Positions 35,800-47,084 are shown, counted from the stretch's first letter. The stretch: DNA of 64,000 bases from Chrysemys picta bellii (GCF_011386835.1 NC_088792.1:58594081-58658080), one strand, 5' to 3'. The notes: generated by a model from the sequence alone, not told the origin. A program made the numbers and translations.

Positions 35800-36072
35800 T
35801 CATTCTCTGGGGGTATGATTACACGGCAGTTGGAAGCATGTTTCTCAGCATGGGTAGACAGACAGGTGCTAAAAATACCCGTTTAGTGGGGGTAGCATGG
35901 GTAGCAGCTCAGGCTAGCTGTCTGAGTGCAACCCACCTGGATTCCCTGGGTACATACTTGGGTGGCTGACCCAAGCTGCCACCCATACTGCCCAAGCTAC
36001 AATGCTGTTTTTAGCATGCTAACTTGAGCAGAGCTAGTGTCTGTCTGTCTGTCTACTCAAGCTGGGAGGATG
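35800..36072. repeat. Dispersed MITE-like repeat
   Basis: It contains repeated blocks around GCATGGGTAGACAGACAG, GTAGCTCAGGCTAGC-like and TGTCTGTCTGTCTACTCAAG, with opposite-orientation matches between its ends. It resembles reptilian GTGTAGAC-type MITEs. Boundaries are approximate and the class is uncertain. Confidence 0.4.
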
Positions 36073-38567
36073 AGACCAACACTAAATAACCAGAATTTGA
36101 AGTAATGTTATTTTAGTTAAGTTAAGTTAAGGCTGAAACTCTGATCTTAACTTACCTCATTAGGCTTACCCAATATTTGGAGACCATTGCAATTTAAGGC
36201 CCTGATCCTACGTTTAACTGGTTTAAGTGGGCGTTGGATTGGATCCTAAGTACACAAGCACATGTATTGACAATGGAGTTTCAGCTGTAACAACATTTTA
36301 TTTCATGCTCTGTTTTTTTTAATAAGGCACCTGTGATCTGAGTATCTAGGCCCCAAACAAAACTATGAAAAAGAAAACAAATTCAAAATAAATGCCATGT
36401 TCTGTCTTGGGCTGATGGTTTACAGAGATGGGTCAATTTATATGATCAATGACTTTTATTTAATTATGAGTGTTGTTCCTGGGGAAGGCTTTATCAAAAA
36501 TGTGTGGAGAAAAAAAAACGGATGGCTTTTTAGATGTCATCATCTGTGGTAATGCCAACCTGAAGTCACTTCAGTTGGTATGTGAGCACAGATGTTAAGC
36601 TCTATAGTCAGTGTGGTTATTTCATCATCGACTCAGATTCCTACTTTTTTTTTTTCAAAATAGTTTCTTCCTTTTGCCAGTGATCACTTGTAAAAATAAT
36701 AATAATAATAATAATAACTGACTGGATTATATTTGGCTTTTTTGTTTTAAGTAGTGAAAGCACTCCACTAAATCACCTGGAAACTTAATGAAAACAAACA
36801 GATGTAGTACAGAAAGGAAAACAGCATCTGAAACCACTGAACATGCTTGCTTTGCTTGCTGTTCTCTCACTGAAAAATGGTGGAAATAATTTAAACAGAG
36901 GTTGGTACAAGACAAAATGTGGGCATTTGTGTATCAAGTTTCAGCCAAGAGCAAAATGTTATATGCCAGCTATAGAATAGTTGTCTCTTACATGATAATA
37001 AACCAATATTTTATTATAAAAGTTTAATCATAAAGTATCTTTAACATTAATGGCACTAGAGGGCACTGCCATAAAGAAGCAAATTGTAAATCCAGTAGGT
37101 AAGGGAACAAAACAACGTGATAACAATTCTTATAGTAAACAAGTTATACAGTAGCAGAGGCTGCAGAATGCATTGCTGTTTAAGGTCATTGGTCTCAGTC
37201 ATCTGAGTTAAGTGAAGAGACATACAGTCTTGTCATAAAATAATTTCATGCTGAGCTATCACCCAAATCAAAACTGGCTGGCTCATCTGGCCTGTTTTGA
37301 GGGGAGATTGATACACCCAATGTGCATTACCTTGTGCATATCTACATTGAATTTCTTTATTATTCTTTTGCCCAGTTATCTACTTCTGTTAGTTCCTTCT
37401 GGAATTCTTCATGGTTCTCCCTAATCCCCCAAAATATTGTGCATGTCATAAATAGATTTTGACTCTTCATTCTTCACAGTGTTGCAACTACTGCAGTATT
37501 TGGGGTCAGAGCCTCAGCTGGTGTAAATTGTCATAGCTTCATTAACTTCAGTTGAGTTATGATGATTTACCCAAGTTAAGGATCTGGCTGTTGGTGTTTT
37601 TTCCCCAAAGCCCCAGCTGGGATCATTTGAGTATCTGAGTTTTTATTTTAAATAATAATAATGAAAAGTTTTCTAGCCCTCATGGTTGGGGTTGGAAATA
37701 CTGTATGCACCCCACACTTCAGCATATTGCACATAAAAATAAGCAAGGCAGCAATATCTTGAATCTAAAGTACACTTACTTCTTTCCCATCAAAGAACTA
37801 AACCAGTCCCAACGTCGAAACCCTTTGTGACTATTGGGGAAAGGGGACAATTGAATGACAGAAAACATGGATGTCAGACAACAAGGCAATCTTTTGTGAA
37901 GTTCAAGAAATATAAATGAATAAAACAATGGAGTTAATTAAAATTCAGTTGGTTATTAAACACTAAATTAAAATGACAGTGAAAGAACAGCCTTAGGTGT
38001 GTGACAATGCATTTTAAAGCGTTACATTTAATGTTTATGCAAAAGTAAGTCTTTTTATAGTTTAAAAAGTGATTAGCACCTTGGCAGTACAGCTCTCAAG
38101 ATTTTTTTTTTTTTTTTTTGGTAACACTGCATAAGATTTTAAGGTTTTGTTTTAAAATTTGACCTATTTAACAAAAAAGTTCTGCTTAACACCAGCATAA
38201 TATATTTCCTCTGTTTTGCAAGTACCTTTGGGTAATGTATTGTAGAGAAAAGTAATCTCATCTAGGAGTGTAAATGGACCTTATCACATTTAAAGATATA
38301 GTTTATTCACTCCTTCTGCCTAATTTAGTCCTCAAATACAGACCTGTCTTTAATGATACTACATTTTAATAATACTACATTCTATCAACTGGGGGCACCT
38401 TACCAGCAAACTTTGTCTGGCTGATTAAGAAAGGCCTTCCCTTGAAGTCAGATGGCATGACTTAGTAAATCTTAATCAATCTCTTTTTGTTACAAAAACA
38501 AGTTTTCACTTACTTTTTTAGGAGATCATAACACACTGTAGTTAGCTGAGTATCAATGTGTAGGGCC
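36073..38567. other. No gene; one microsatellite and one palindromic relic
   Basis: An (AAT)7-like array lies at 36696-36717. A relic of the GTGTAAAT palindromic family lies at about 37508-37590. Poly-T at 38102-38119. Otherwise nothing recognised. Confidence 0.5.
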
Positions 38568-39395
38568 TAGGGTTGCCAACTTTCTGATTGCAGAAAACCA
38601 AACACCCCTGCCCCTTCCCTGAGGCCCCGCCCCTGCCCCTTCTCTGAGGCCCCGCCCCTGCTCACTCCATCCCCCCTCCCGCTGTTGCTCGCTCCCCCCT
38701 ACCCTTGCTCACTCATTTTCACCAGGCTGGGACAGGGGGTTTGGGTGTAGGAGTGGGTGACAGCTCTGGCTGGGGGTGCAGGCTCTGGGGTGTGGCCAGA
38801 AATGAGGGGTTCAGAGTATGGGAGGGAGCTCTGGGCTGGGGCAGGGGGTTGAGGGGTGGGAGGGGTGAGGGCTCCGGCTGGGGGTGCGGACTTTGGGGTG
38901 GGGCCAGGGATGAGAGGTTTGGGGTGCAAGAGGGGGCTCAGGGCTGGGGCTGGGAGTTGGGGTGTGGGCTCCGGGAGGGAATTTGGGTGCAGGAGGGAGC
39001 TCAGGGCTGGGGCAGAGGGTTGGGGCATGGGAAGAGGTGCGGGGTGCAGACTCTGGGCAGCGCTTGCTCCGGGCAGCTCCCTGGAAGTGGCCAGTACGTC
39101 CCTGCGGCTCCTAGGCAGAGGTGTGCCCAGGCATCTCTGCGCACTGCCCCTGCCCACAAGTGCAGCTCCCATTGGCTATGGTTCCCGGCCGATGGGAGCT
39201 GTGGAGCCAGCACTCGGTGGCGGTGACAGCGCACAGGGCTCCCTGTCTTCCCCTGAGCCTAGGAGCCAGAGGGGGGACATACCATGGAGCCTGCTTTAGC
39301 CCCACTGCGCAGCCGATCGGACTTTTAGCGGCCTGCCACCAGGGTTCCTTTTCGATTGGGCATTCCAGTTGAAAACCAGATGCCTGGCAACCCTA
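38568..39395. mobile_element. GC-rich hAT-like element (TAGGGTTGCCAAC ends)
   Basis: It begins TAGGGTTGCCAAC and ends CTGGCAACCCTA. Flanks are GTAGGGCC (38560-38567) and GAAGGGCC (39396-39403), an 8-bp duplication with one mismatch. The core (38720-39060) is strongly G-rich on the plus strand, with degenerate repeats of CTGGGGCAGGGGGTT-like units, which explains the long spurious frames on both strands. Its ends are shared with the short MITEs at 23378 and 42845, but the core differs. Confidence 0.88.
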
Positions 39396-39850
39396 GAAGG
39401 GCCCTAGAAGACCAAAAGTAGTACCTCTACAAATGGATAGGATAACCCACCAGAGGCAAAGTCTGCCTGCCACAGAAGGTAAAATCAACGCCACACAGCT
39501 TCACATCAGTGGGCTGCAGAGGTGCTTGGGAAACGAGATCTCATAAGCGAACACCATTGAGCATAAAAATCAATTTTTTTAATGTAAATTGGATTTTTTT
39601 AATTTAAATTTTTTTTGTTTAAATAAAATACAGGTGTATTTTTACAAATCTGTTTCAAATTATTTTTGACAACCCATTTTTAGGCCTAAATCATTTAAAT
39701 TAAATAAATTAAAAAAAAATTAAGCAGTACATATTTTCTTCCAAGTTTTTAAAGAAAGTCAGACCACTGAACTAGTGGAAGTCACTGACTAAGAACCTGG
39801 AAACAGAGTTTGCTGAAGTGCTAAACCAGCTTTTGACAGCAGTACCCTCT
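39396..39850. other. AT-rich, no gene recognised
   Basis: T- and A-rich homopolymer patches at 39570-39720. No class assigned. Confidence 0.45.
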
Positions 39851-40153
39851 TCTGCAGAGCTCTTCTTCAGCTTTGGAAAACATACTCTGTGTGTGACAGC
39901 TGAATACAAGATCGAGCAGATTGTTTAACAACCTTCCCCCCCCCCAGCTGCCTCCCTCTCCTGCTTTTATCCCCCTCCCCCCCTTTGACTGGAGGAGTGT
40001 TAACAGGCCACTTCACCTTGAATGTTCTCTTGAAATATGTGTTAATTACTTAGGCTAAACAATCTGTTCCATCTTGTATTTAGCCATGACACTATGAGTA
40101 CTGGTCAATGCTACAAAGTTAGGTCGACTCAACTTACGTCAACCTAATTCTAA

Positions 40154-40397
40154 GGCTGTCTACACTATGCACTTTACAACGGTGCGGCACAGCCACACCG
40201 TTGTAAGGTAGGCAGCGTAGCCACTTTTTGTTTCCAGGAGAGAACTCTCCTGACAACAAAATAAAATCACCCGCAATGAGGGGCTGTCCACACCGGCGCT
40301 TTTCGTCGTTAAAACTTTTATCATTCAGGGGGTGGTTTTTTTTCATGCCCCTGAGTGACAAAAGTTTTAATGACAAAAGTGGAGTGTAGACATAGCC
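40154..40397. mobile_element. Harbinger-like MITE with TAA duplication
   Basis: A 244-bp element. The left end GGCTGTCTACACT pairs with the right end AGTGTAGACATAGCC (two bases lost on the left). It is flanked by TAA at 40151-40153 and 40398-40400, the 3-bp TWA site of PIF/Harbinger elements. Inner inverted blocks are ACAACGGTGCGGC with GCCACACCGTTGT, and ACTTTTATCATTCAGGGG with CCCCTGAGTGACAAAAGT. Confidence 0.8.
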
Positions 40398-40649
40398 TAA
40401 GTGTCTACATTAAAATTTCACTCCAATATAATTTGCTCACTACACTGACTTAATAACTCTACCTCCATGAGAGGTGTAGAGTCAGTGTCAATGTAGTTAG
40501 GTCAATGCAGTGTCTGTATAAACACTGTGTTGCTTACATTGACTATTGCTGGCTTTCAGAAGCAATCCCATGATGTCTGACACTGACAGTTCAATTGGTG
40601 CAAGTGCTCCAGGTGAGGATGTGCATTGCTGACACAAGAAGCATAGGCT

Positions 40650-41195
40650 ATTTCTGGGCCTGGGGGTATTCTGCACCAAAAAATTAAAAATTCTGTGCAC
40701 AATATTTTAAAATTCTGCAAAATTCTGCATACTTTATCCCCAACCCTCCATGGCCTAGCTGTGGGGTGCACCCCCATCCCAGACACCTGCACCTCCCTCA
40801 CCCCAAAAAGCCCAGCTGTGGGGCACCCCCCAGCCCAGACACCCACATCCCCTACACCCCCAGAACCCAGAGAAAGAAACAGCCTGATGCTGAGTCCAAG
40901 GCTTGCACGGCATTGCCTCCTTCCTTCAGGATGTGCCAGGAACCGCAGCTGCTGGGAACTCCCCAGCTCCCCCTCTCCTCAACAGTGTCCTGTATTTCAA
41001 GATGGAGAGCCGGGCTCTGCTGGGTCCAGCAGCCCCTAGTGGTGGCCAGCAGCCCCTAGTGGCAGCCAGCAGCTCTGCAGCACCAATTCTGTGGAGAAAT
41101 ATGAAATTCAGCACAGAACATTAATTCTGTGCAAATTCTGCATTGCACAGTGTACTCCTGAGGGAATTGCATGCCAAAGTATAGATACACACAAG
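40650..41195. repeat. Unclassified repeat with C-rich core
   Basis: The left part is GGGGTATTCTGCACC followed by AT-rich ATTCTG motifs. The right part returns to ATTCTGTGCAAATTCTGC and ends near CTCCTGAGGGAATTGCATGC. The middle (40740-41050) is C-rich and produces spurious frames on both strands. The two outer ends look alike in direct rather than inverted orientation, so the element may be rearranged. Boundaries approximate. Confidence 0.5.
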
Positions 41196-41280
41196 CAACA
41201 TAATTACTGCTGCAACTGTATGCTGATAAGTTATGTCGACTTAATTTTGTAGTGCAGATATGCCCTAAGTATGTTTTCCA

Positions 41281-41315
41281 GACCTGAAGAAGAGCTCTGT
41301 ATAAGCTTGAAAGCT
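41281..41315 (+). ncRNA. Decayed hammerhead-ribozyme-like motif
   Basis: CTGAAGA at 41284-41290 differs from the hammerhead block CUGAUGA at one base. A 5-bp stem follows, GAGCT (41292-41296) with AGCTT (41304-41308), including one G-T pair and a 7-nt loop. The exact GAAA comes next at 41309-41312, then GCTTGTC with a possible GUC. This is closer to an intact core than the motif at 21218, but the U-to-A change at a core position would be expected to disable cleavage. Confidence 0.4.
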
Positions 41316-41549
41316 TGTCTCTCTTACCAACAATAGTTGGTCTGATAAAAGAAATTGCCTCATCCATGTTGTCTCTCTCTAATTCTGTTTCCAAACTTTC
41401 AACTGTGAAGGGCCTGAGGACCTTTTAAAATTTCTTCCATATCAAATCAGCCAAGGAAGAATTGTATTGGTTATTACATTATGGTAGACCTACCAACCAC
41501 CAATATGATTCAAATAAATCTGTATTAGCCTAGGTAGATTCTAGGCTAT

Positions 41550-41720
41550 AGTATACACTTACAATGCTACAGTGGCACAGCTGCAGTTGTGTTAAGGTAG
41601 TGTTGTAAGCATAGAGACTTACTACAGCGACGGGAGGGGTTCTCCTGTTGCTGTATGTAATTCACCTCCTCAAGAGATGGTAGCTAGGGCGAAGGAGGAA
41701 TTATTCCATCAACACGGGGG
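41550..41720. repeat. Reptilian MITE fragment
   Basis: It contains CACTTACAATGCTACAGTGG, AGCGACGGGAGGGGTTCTCC and TCCTCAAGAGATGGTAGCTA. These resemble the core of the element at 42252-43011 (GACGTAGCTACTGCCTCTCG). No clear ends or duplications. Confidence 0.45.
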
Positions 41721-42251
41721 GTTAGGTTAGTCTCTTGGGTGTTGACATTTCAAACCCATGAGAGATGTAGCTATGCAGATGTCACTACACTGTTCACTGT
41801 AAACCAGCCCTGTGACTCCACTCCTGGGTTGGAATGTGTAAGGCGGTACTTGTTCTGGCTTTGCATATTTGCTGCCAAGAGAGAGACCCATTGGAACCAA
41901 AAGCAACATCCCAGGCTTCTTGACCTTAGATGCTTATGAAGTAACAAAAGGCAAACTGTAATTTCCATTAAGAGACGCATAAACCTCATAACTTAGTTTA
42001 GCTTTTTTGACTGTATGAATAAAAATATCAGTCTTGTTTATAGTGGCAGCATTTTTTATAGTGAATGGTTATCATACTTGACATCAAGTCTAAAGTTTTA
42101 ATGCCTGATTGAATAAAACAAGAAGGCAAAATTTATGAAGAAAAGGCCAAGACTGCCCTCTTAGGACAATAGTGTCAATTTAATAATTAGGTCCAATTAA
42201 AGAAATATGCCTGTTGTTTTCAACGTCAATTTAAATACTGGTATTTCCTCG
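41721..42251. other. No gene recognised
   Basis: Nothing recognised. The frames on both strands near 41.75-41.99 kb lack motifs. Confidence 0.45.
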
Positions 42252-42468
42252 CTACAGCTAGAGAAGACAAAAACAATGTCAGCACTATGGCTTATGTCAG
42301 CATAACTTATGTTGTTCAGGGGTGTGAATAAACCACCCCCTGAGTGATATAAGTTACACCGAGATAAGCAGCGGTGGGGACAGTGCTATGTTCGCAGGAA
42401 AGCTTCTCCCATCGACGTAGCTACTGCCTCTCGCAGAGATGGTTTTATTATCTCCTGTTGGCGTAGAG

Positions 42469-42787
42469 CAGTGGTGTGCAACCTGAGGCCCATCATGGTA
42501 AGCTGATTGTGGGCCGCCAGACATTTTGCTGACATTGACCATCCGCAGGCATGACCTCCCAAAGCTCCCAGTGGCTGTGGCTCGCGGTTCCCGGCCACCT
42601 TCCCATTCCCCACCACTTCCTGCAGCTCCCATTGTCCGGGAACGGCAAACTGCAGCCACTGGGAGCTGCGGGGGGCCATGCCTGCAGACGGTCAACGTCA
42701 GCAAAATGTCTCATGGCCCGCAATGTTTACCTCAGATTACCCTAATGGGCCACATGTGGCCCACAGGCCGCAGTTTGCCCACTACTG
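42469..42787. mobile_element. hAT MITE, nested
   Basis: It begins CAGTGGTGTGCAACCTGAG and ends CGCAGTTTGCCCACTACTG. It has an exact 8-bp duplication GCGTAGAG (42461-42468 and 42788-42795). The core has a further inverted pair around AGCTCCCAGTGGCTGTGGCT and AGCCACTGGGAGCT. Non-coding. The overlapping frames on both strands come from this symmetry. Confidence 0.92.
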
Positions 42788-42844
42788 GCGTAGAGTGTCT
42801 TCACCAGATGTACTGCAGCAGTACAACTGCATCAATGCAGCTGC

Positions 42845-42967
42845 TCGGGTTGCCAACCCTCCAGGATTGGCCTGGGTTCTCCAGGGAATAAAGAGTAATC
42901 TTTAATTAAAGATTATGTCATGTGATTAAATCTCCAGAAATATATCCAACCAAAATTGGCAACCTTA
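42845..42967. mobile_element. hAT-like MITE (AGGGTTGCCAACC family), nested
   Basis: It begins TCGGGTTGCCAACC and ends TTGGCAACCTTA. It has an exact 8-bp duplication GCAGCTGC (42837-42844 and 42968-42975). Same length and layout as the copy at 23378-23500. Confidence 0.92.
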
Positions 42968-43231
42968 GCAGCTGCACCGCTGCAGCGCTCTGTGTGTAGA
43001 CAACCCCTACGTTTCCTCGTAGGTGTTTTCTGAAATAATTTTTATGACAAGAAATACAATTTTGACAAGGATATCACTTCTAATTTGTAGTAAGTAATTC
43101 AAATAAACACTAAGAACAATCTCTTCAATGTAGTATTTTCCAGTGTGGTCTATGGTCAAAATAATAATTTTCTCTCTTGAGCTGAAAGTCACAAGATTGA
43201 ATTTTGTAGTTGTATTTTGTTCATTGTTTGC

Positions 43232-44306
43232 TAGGGTGACCAGACGTCCCGATTTTATCGGGACCGTCCCGATATTTCCTTGTTTGTCCCGCGTCCCGAC
43301 CGATGTGCGGTCGGGACAACCGGACAAACAAGGAAATGCCCCGAGCCTCGAGCCCGGAAGTGCTCGCGCCCCCCCCCCCCCCCGCCACGACTCCGCCCCC
43401 TCCTCCCCCGATTGGCTCCCTCCCCGAATCCCCGCCTCTTCCCCGGGCTCACCATTCCCCCTCCCTCCACAAGCGCTGGAGGGAGGCCCGGGAGACGCAG
43501 GGGAAGCGCGGGGCCGGGGTGAGTAACAGTCCGGCCTGGCCCAGTGCAGGCAGGACTCAGTTGGGTGGTTGGGAGAGGAGGGGGGCGACCCGCGGGGCCA
43601 GGCGACGGGGGAGGAAGCGGCCATGGCGCTCGGCGGCTCTGGCGCCCCCGAACCCCCCGAGCCGGGGCCTGCAGCAGCGCGTACGCTGGGCCCAGCCCCT
43701 GGCTAGGCACGTCTGGGCTGCCCAGCTGGTGCTATCCCGCGGCGGCCCCGGGGCGGAGGCATCGGCAGCCCAGCCCTGTTCGTTCCCCTGCGGGACGGGG
43801 GGGCTGGGGCCTGCTGCCCCCACTCCGGGGCCGCCGCGGGATAGCACCAGCTGGGCAGCAGCCCAGACGCGACTGGCCAGGGGCTGGGCGCAGCGTGCGC
43901 GCTACTGGGTCCCCGCAGCAGGCCCCGGCTCGGGGGGTTCGGGGGCGCCAGAGCCGCAGCCGCCGAGCGCCATGGCCGCTTCTTCCCCCGCGGCAGTGGG
44001 AGCTGCAGCAGCGGCTGCTCCCGAGTCCCGCTGGCCGGGGGTGAGAACAGCCGCCGCCTGGCCCCGCGGGCCGCCCCCCTCCTCGCCCTACCACCCAACT
44101 GAGTCCTGCCTGCAAGGGACCAGGCCGGACTGTTACTCACCCCGGCCCCGCGCTTCCCCTGCGTCTCCCGGGCCTCCCTCCAGCGCTTGCGGAGGAAGGT
44201 TTTTTTTTTTTTTTTTTTTTTTGGCCCCGCCCCCCGCCACGCCCCCCCCCGGCGTCACCCCCCGCCCCGCGTCCCGATATTTGTCTTTGGTGATCTGGTC
44301 ACCCTA
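43232..44306. mobile_element. GC-rich foldback hAT-like element (TAGGGTGACCAG ends)
   Basis: It begins TAGGGTGACCAG and ends CTGGTCACCCTA. ATTGTTTGC flanks both sides (43223-43231 and 44307-44315), an 8-bp site plus one matching base. The core is a long inverted repeat: about 43459-43753 pairs with about 43827-44200, with a short loop between and an extra block in the right arm. A 334-codon frame (43303-44307) crosses the whole palindrome but has no domain and simply follows the GC-rich composition. Poly-T at 44200-44222. Confidence 0.88.
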
Positions 44307-44315
44307 ATTGTTTGC

Positions 44316-46203
44316 ATATCCACTATTTTGCATAATAGCTATTGTTATGGACTTACATGAGAGGCTGCTACGTTTAAAATCCTTTCGGGGGAACATAATG
44401 TCAGCTGTTCATTCAGATAGAGAAAGTTGACTGTAATCAAAATTGTGTTTCATGTTCCTGTACTTAGTGTTTTTCTTACTTTGCACTAAAATGGATTTAG
44501 ATGGAAAATGTTTGGGATGCATTACAGAAGCCTCTTATGAGAAGCATCTTACCTATCCAGAACAATTTGGATGCCTGCAGAGGGGTCTTTCTACAGTATC
44601 CCCCGCCATGTATTGGAATAGATACTGGGGCTATGGTAAGTAATGTAAATTCTTGCTTACAATTACCCATACATTTTAACACAGGGCGCAAGTGTTTGAC
44701 AAATATATTTGTCCTCTTTGCATTGGATTTTCTCCTCTGAGACCAAGATATGGAATTCCAAGATCATTCATCCATACTGTAAAGCAATTTCATGCTTGGT
44801 AATGAGAATGAATGAACATTTTATTTTCCCAAGCTAATTGCTTAGAATGAGACAGGGATCTTATAAATTAATCTTTTTTTGCTCACAAATACCACAGAGA
44901 ATAACAAAGGGTGCTTCTAGATTGGGCAGAAGTAATGTGCAGATATATGAGTGAGCTTTCCAAATGTGATTGGCTAATTTTGAATATGTAGGAAAACTTA
45001 GTCTGGACAACAGATTTGTTGTGTTTCACTTGAGGAAATAAGTTGTCATTACATAAGTATGCTGAGGCTATATCAAAGTTGGTAGCTACACAATTCTCCA
45101 GCAACAACTGCAAAGTTTGAGATTGCTGTTCTAGCGTATACCTGCAGTATTATATAGTTCTTGTCAAGACAAAGTCTTATAAAATGCAGTAAGTTCAGGG
45201 GAAATACTTGACACATTATTAAATGTTTGGTTTAATTTTTGATAGGACTTTCCCATTCTTATTGTGGGAAATTATTCAGGAGTGCAACTGAAAATGAGAT
45301 TTTTTTTTTTGGCTGACCAGTAGCACAGTCCAGTTAAATTAGGGCCCCATCCTGCCGGGTGCTAAGCACCGTTACCTATCATTCTGCTCAGTGGGAGTTT
45401 TGGCAGAGCCAGGAATGTATGAGCTGTGGCGCAAATGTAGTATCAGGCCTACAATGGACATGTATGAGAGGGTTTGTATTTACATGGCACATTTTCATAT
45501 TTACTTGGACTGCAAGATAATACATCAAATTTCAGACTGTCTGAGAACAATAGACATGAGTAAAGTCTTTGTAAGATATATGTTGGGAATAATTTACTGT
45601 TTCTGTTATAATGTTTCATTTTTTATTACTTATTCTTAGGTATTTTTTTATTTAAAACATTTTTTTTTGTATTTTGTGATTGACTTGTGAATTTTTAACA
45701 AACTTGTTGTATTATAAATTACCTGAAAATATTTTCTCAATCTATTCACAAGCAAATATATTGCTCAGTAACTTAATGTGTAGGAAATGGAGAGAGAACA
45801 ATTGCTTGGAGTACACCTCAGTAATTCCTAATTCCTTACCAATAAAATTCACTTATGCTCTTAAATAGCTGGAATCACCCAAGGGCCACCCATTTATAGA
45901 TTTTTTTTTTTCATTTACCCATGCAGTTGTTTTTATGTTGTTAAGCATCATCCATTGAAAATTTTGTGTATAATTGTTGGTACAAAATTATCCATGTTGT
46001 GCATACCTTTTTCGGTCAATGTGGATCCACAATGTTAATAATAGCTAGTAACACATCAGTGTTTCTCCCCAGCCTTGCTAAGGACTCAACAAAAACACAG
46101 TTCCTCAACTCACCCAGGGCCACAGGTCCCATGGTTTTTCCCTCCTTTAGTTCTCAGGTTAAAACAAGGAGGAGAACATAAAAATGAGTGTTAGAGTGGC
46201 ATT
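44316..46203. other. No gene recognised
   Basis: AT-rich sequence with short frames lacking motifs. Confidence 0.45.
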
Positions 46204-46239
46204 ATATATATATATAGTGTGTGTGTATAATATTATATG

Positions 46240-46280
<41 letters not shown>
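46204..46280. repeat. Compound (TA)n/(TG)n microsatellite
   Basis: TA and TG runs separated by a short AT-rich spacer, directly visible. Confidence 0.9.
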
Positions 46281-46282
<2 letters not shown>

Positions 46283-46520
46283 CAGACACAGTACTCATAT
46301 AATATAGGAAAGTGAAAGTAGTCCACGTGGGTTTTTTAGCTTGATAAAAGGTTAGGCACATAATATAATAGTAGCTCTATCATAGCATATTGTAGGTATT
46401 CTGTAAGCATAAGCATTTTCAAAATAGATCAGGCCCACATTTTCTTGTGCTCAGTGCTTGCAATTGGGAACAGAATTTCAAAACAGCTAAAAGAACCGGC
46501 AGCTCCCATTGTGACATTTA

Positions 46521-46629
46521 GAGCTAGATTTTCAAAAAAGCAGAGCGCTCAACATGCTGACGACTTTTGAAAATCTGGCCAGTTACGTAAGTGCCGAAGT
46601 AATCTAAGTTCCTTTGAAAATCTAGCCTC
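46521..46629. repeat. Palindromic MITE relic (GATTTTCAAA family)
   Basis: GCTAGATTTTCAAAAAAGC at the left and CCTTTGAAAATCTAGCCTC at the right are inverted. A central ACTTTTGAAAATCTGGCC adds another half-unit. Same family as 28050-28213. Confidence 0.55.
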
Positions 46630-47084
46630 ACTTCGGTATATGTTTCTTTTCCAAAGATACAGCTTTAAGCAGCTTTTCTGAGAGCTTAAAAAATTTAACC
46701 TGTTGGCATAAAATGCTGCTTTTTCATTCCAGACAGTTATAAAAACACATACAAATCTGGCTATCCACAAATAGCGTGTGAGAGACGTCTAGAAGAAAAA
46801 CAGGATTTGTCTAACTCTCTATATACCTAAGCAAGGAAGTAATAAAAATTTAGCTCTATTCAGAAGGTCATGCAAAAGGTAGTCATTAGTACTGAAAATG
46901 TCACCTTGTGGAAGCTATCTATTAAAATGATACATGGCGATAGCACTAGCTAAAATGTAGCTTCCATGGATTTTGGGCCTAATCCTGTTCTTAGTGAAGT
47001 CTTTGGCAAATCCCCACTGACGATGCCCTGTACATACTACAGAATCTCTCTTCGTGCACATTTGATCGCTATAAAACTGCTGTG
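46630..47084. other. No gene recognised
   Basis: Nothing recognised apart from a weak GGGCCTAATCCTG palindromic-family trace near 46975. Confidence 0.45.

Larger units (their letters stand above)
40101..41266. mobile_element. Composite MITE insertion inside the Penelope-like relic
   Basis: The insert is bounded by GAGTA (40096-40100) and AAGTA (41267-41271). Its left part ACAAAGTTAGGTCGACTCAA and its right part TTATGTCGACTTAATTTTGT are near reverse complements, the subterminal repeats of a reptilian GTCGAC-type MITE. Two further insertions lie inside it (40154-40397 and about 40650-41195). Without them the element is roughly 375 bp. The outermost terminal bases are degraded. Confidence 0.65.
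39851..41404. mobile_element. Palindromic Penelope-like relic split by an insertion
   Basis: The left arm (39851-39926) and the right arm (40057-40100 continuing at 41272) are reverse complements. For example, 39899-39926 matches 40057-40084 at 25 of 28 positions. The left arm read in reverse runs unbroken through GAGTATGTTTTCC to CTGAAGAAGAGCTCTG. The right arm has the same order but is split after GAGTA at 40100 and resumes TGTTTTCC at 41272. The tail to 41404 includes a hammerhead-like motif and AGTTGGTCTGATAAAAGA. The class is inferred from the hammerhead-like module. Confidence 0.6.
42252..43011. mobile_element. Host MITE carrying two nested hAT MITEs
   Basis: TTTCCTCG flanks both sides (42244-42251 and 43012-43019), an exact 8-bp duplication. 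Inside the element an inverted pair ATAACTTATGTTGTTCAGGG with ACCCCCTGAGTGATATAAGT occupies the left part. Two younger elements interrupt it at 42469-42787 and 42845-42967. Removing them with their duplicated sites leaves about 302 bp. The terminal repeats themselves are weak, so the superfamily is uncertain despite the 8-bp site. Confidence 0.65.

Noticed and set aside
38699..39305. Overlapping long frames on both strands
   Set aside because: They arise from a G-rich degenerate repeat inside the hAT-like element at 38568-39395.
43303..44307. 334-codon open frame, longest in the window
   Set aside because: It spans a GC-rich palindrome inside a hAT-like element. Comparable open frames run on the opposite strand, composition alone explains the lack of stops, and there is no domain.
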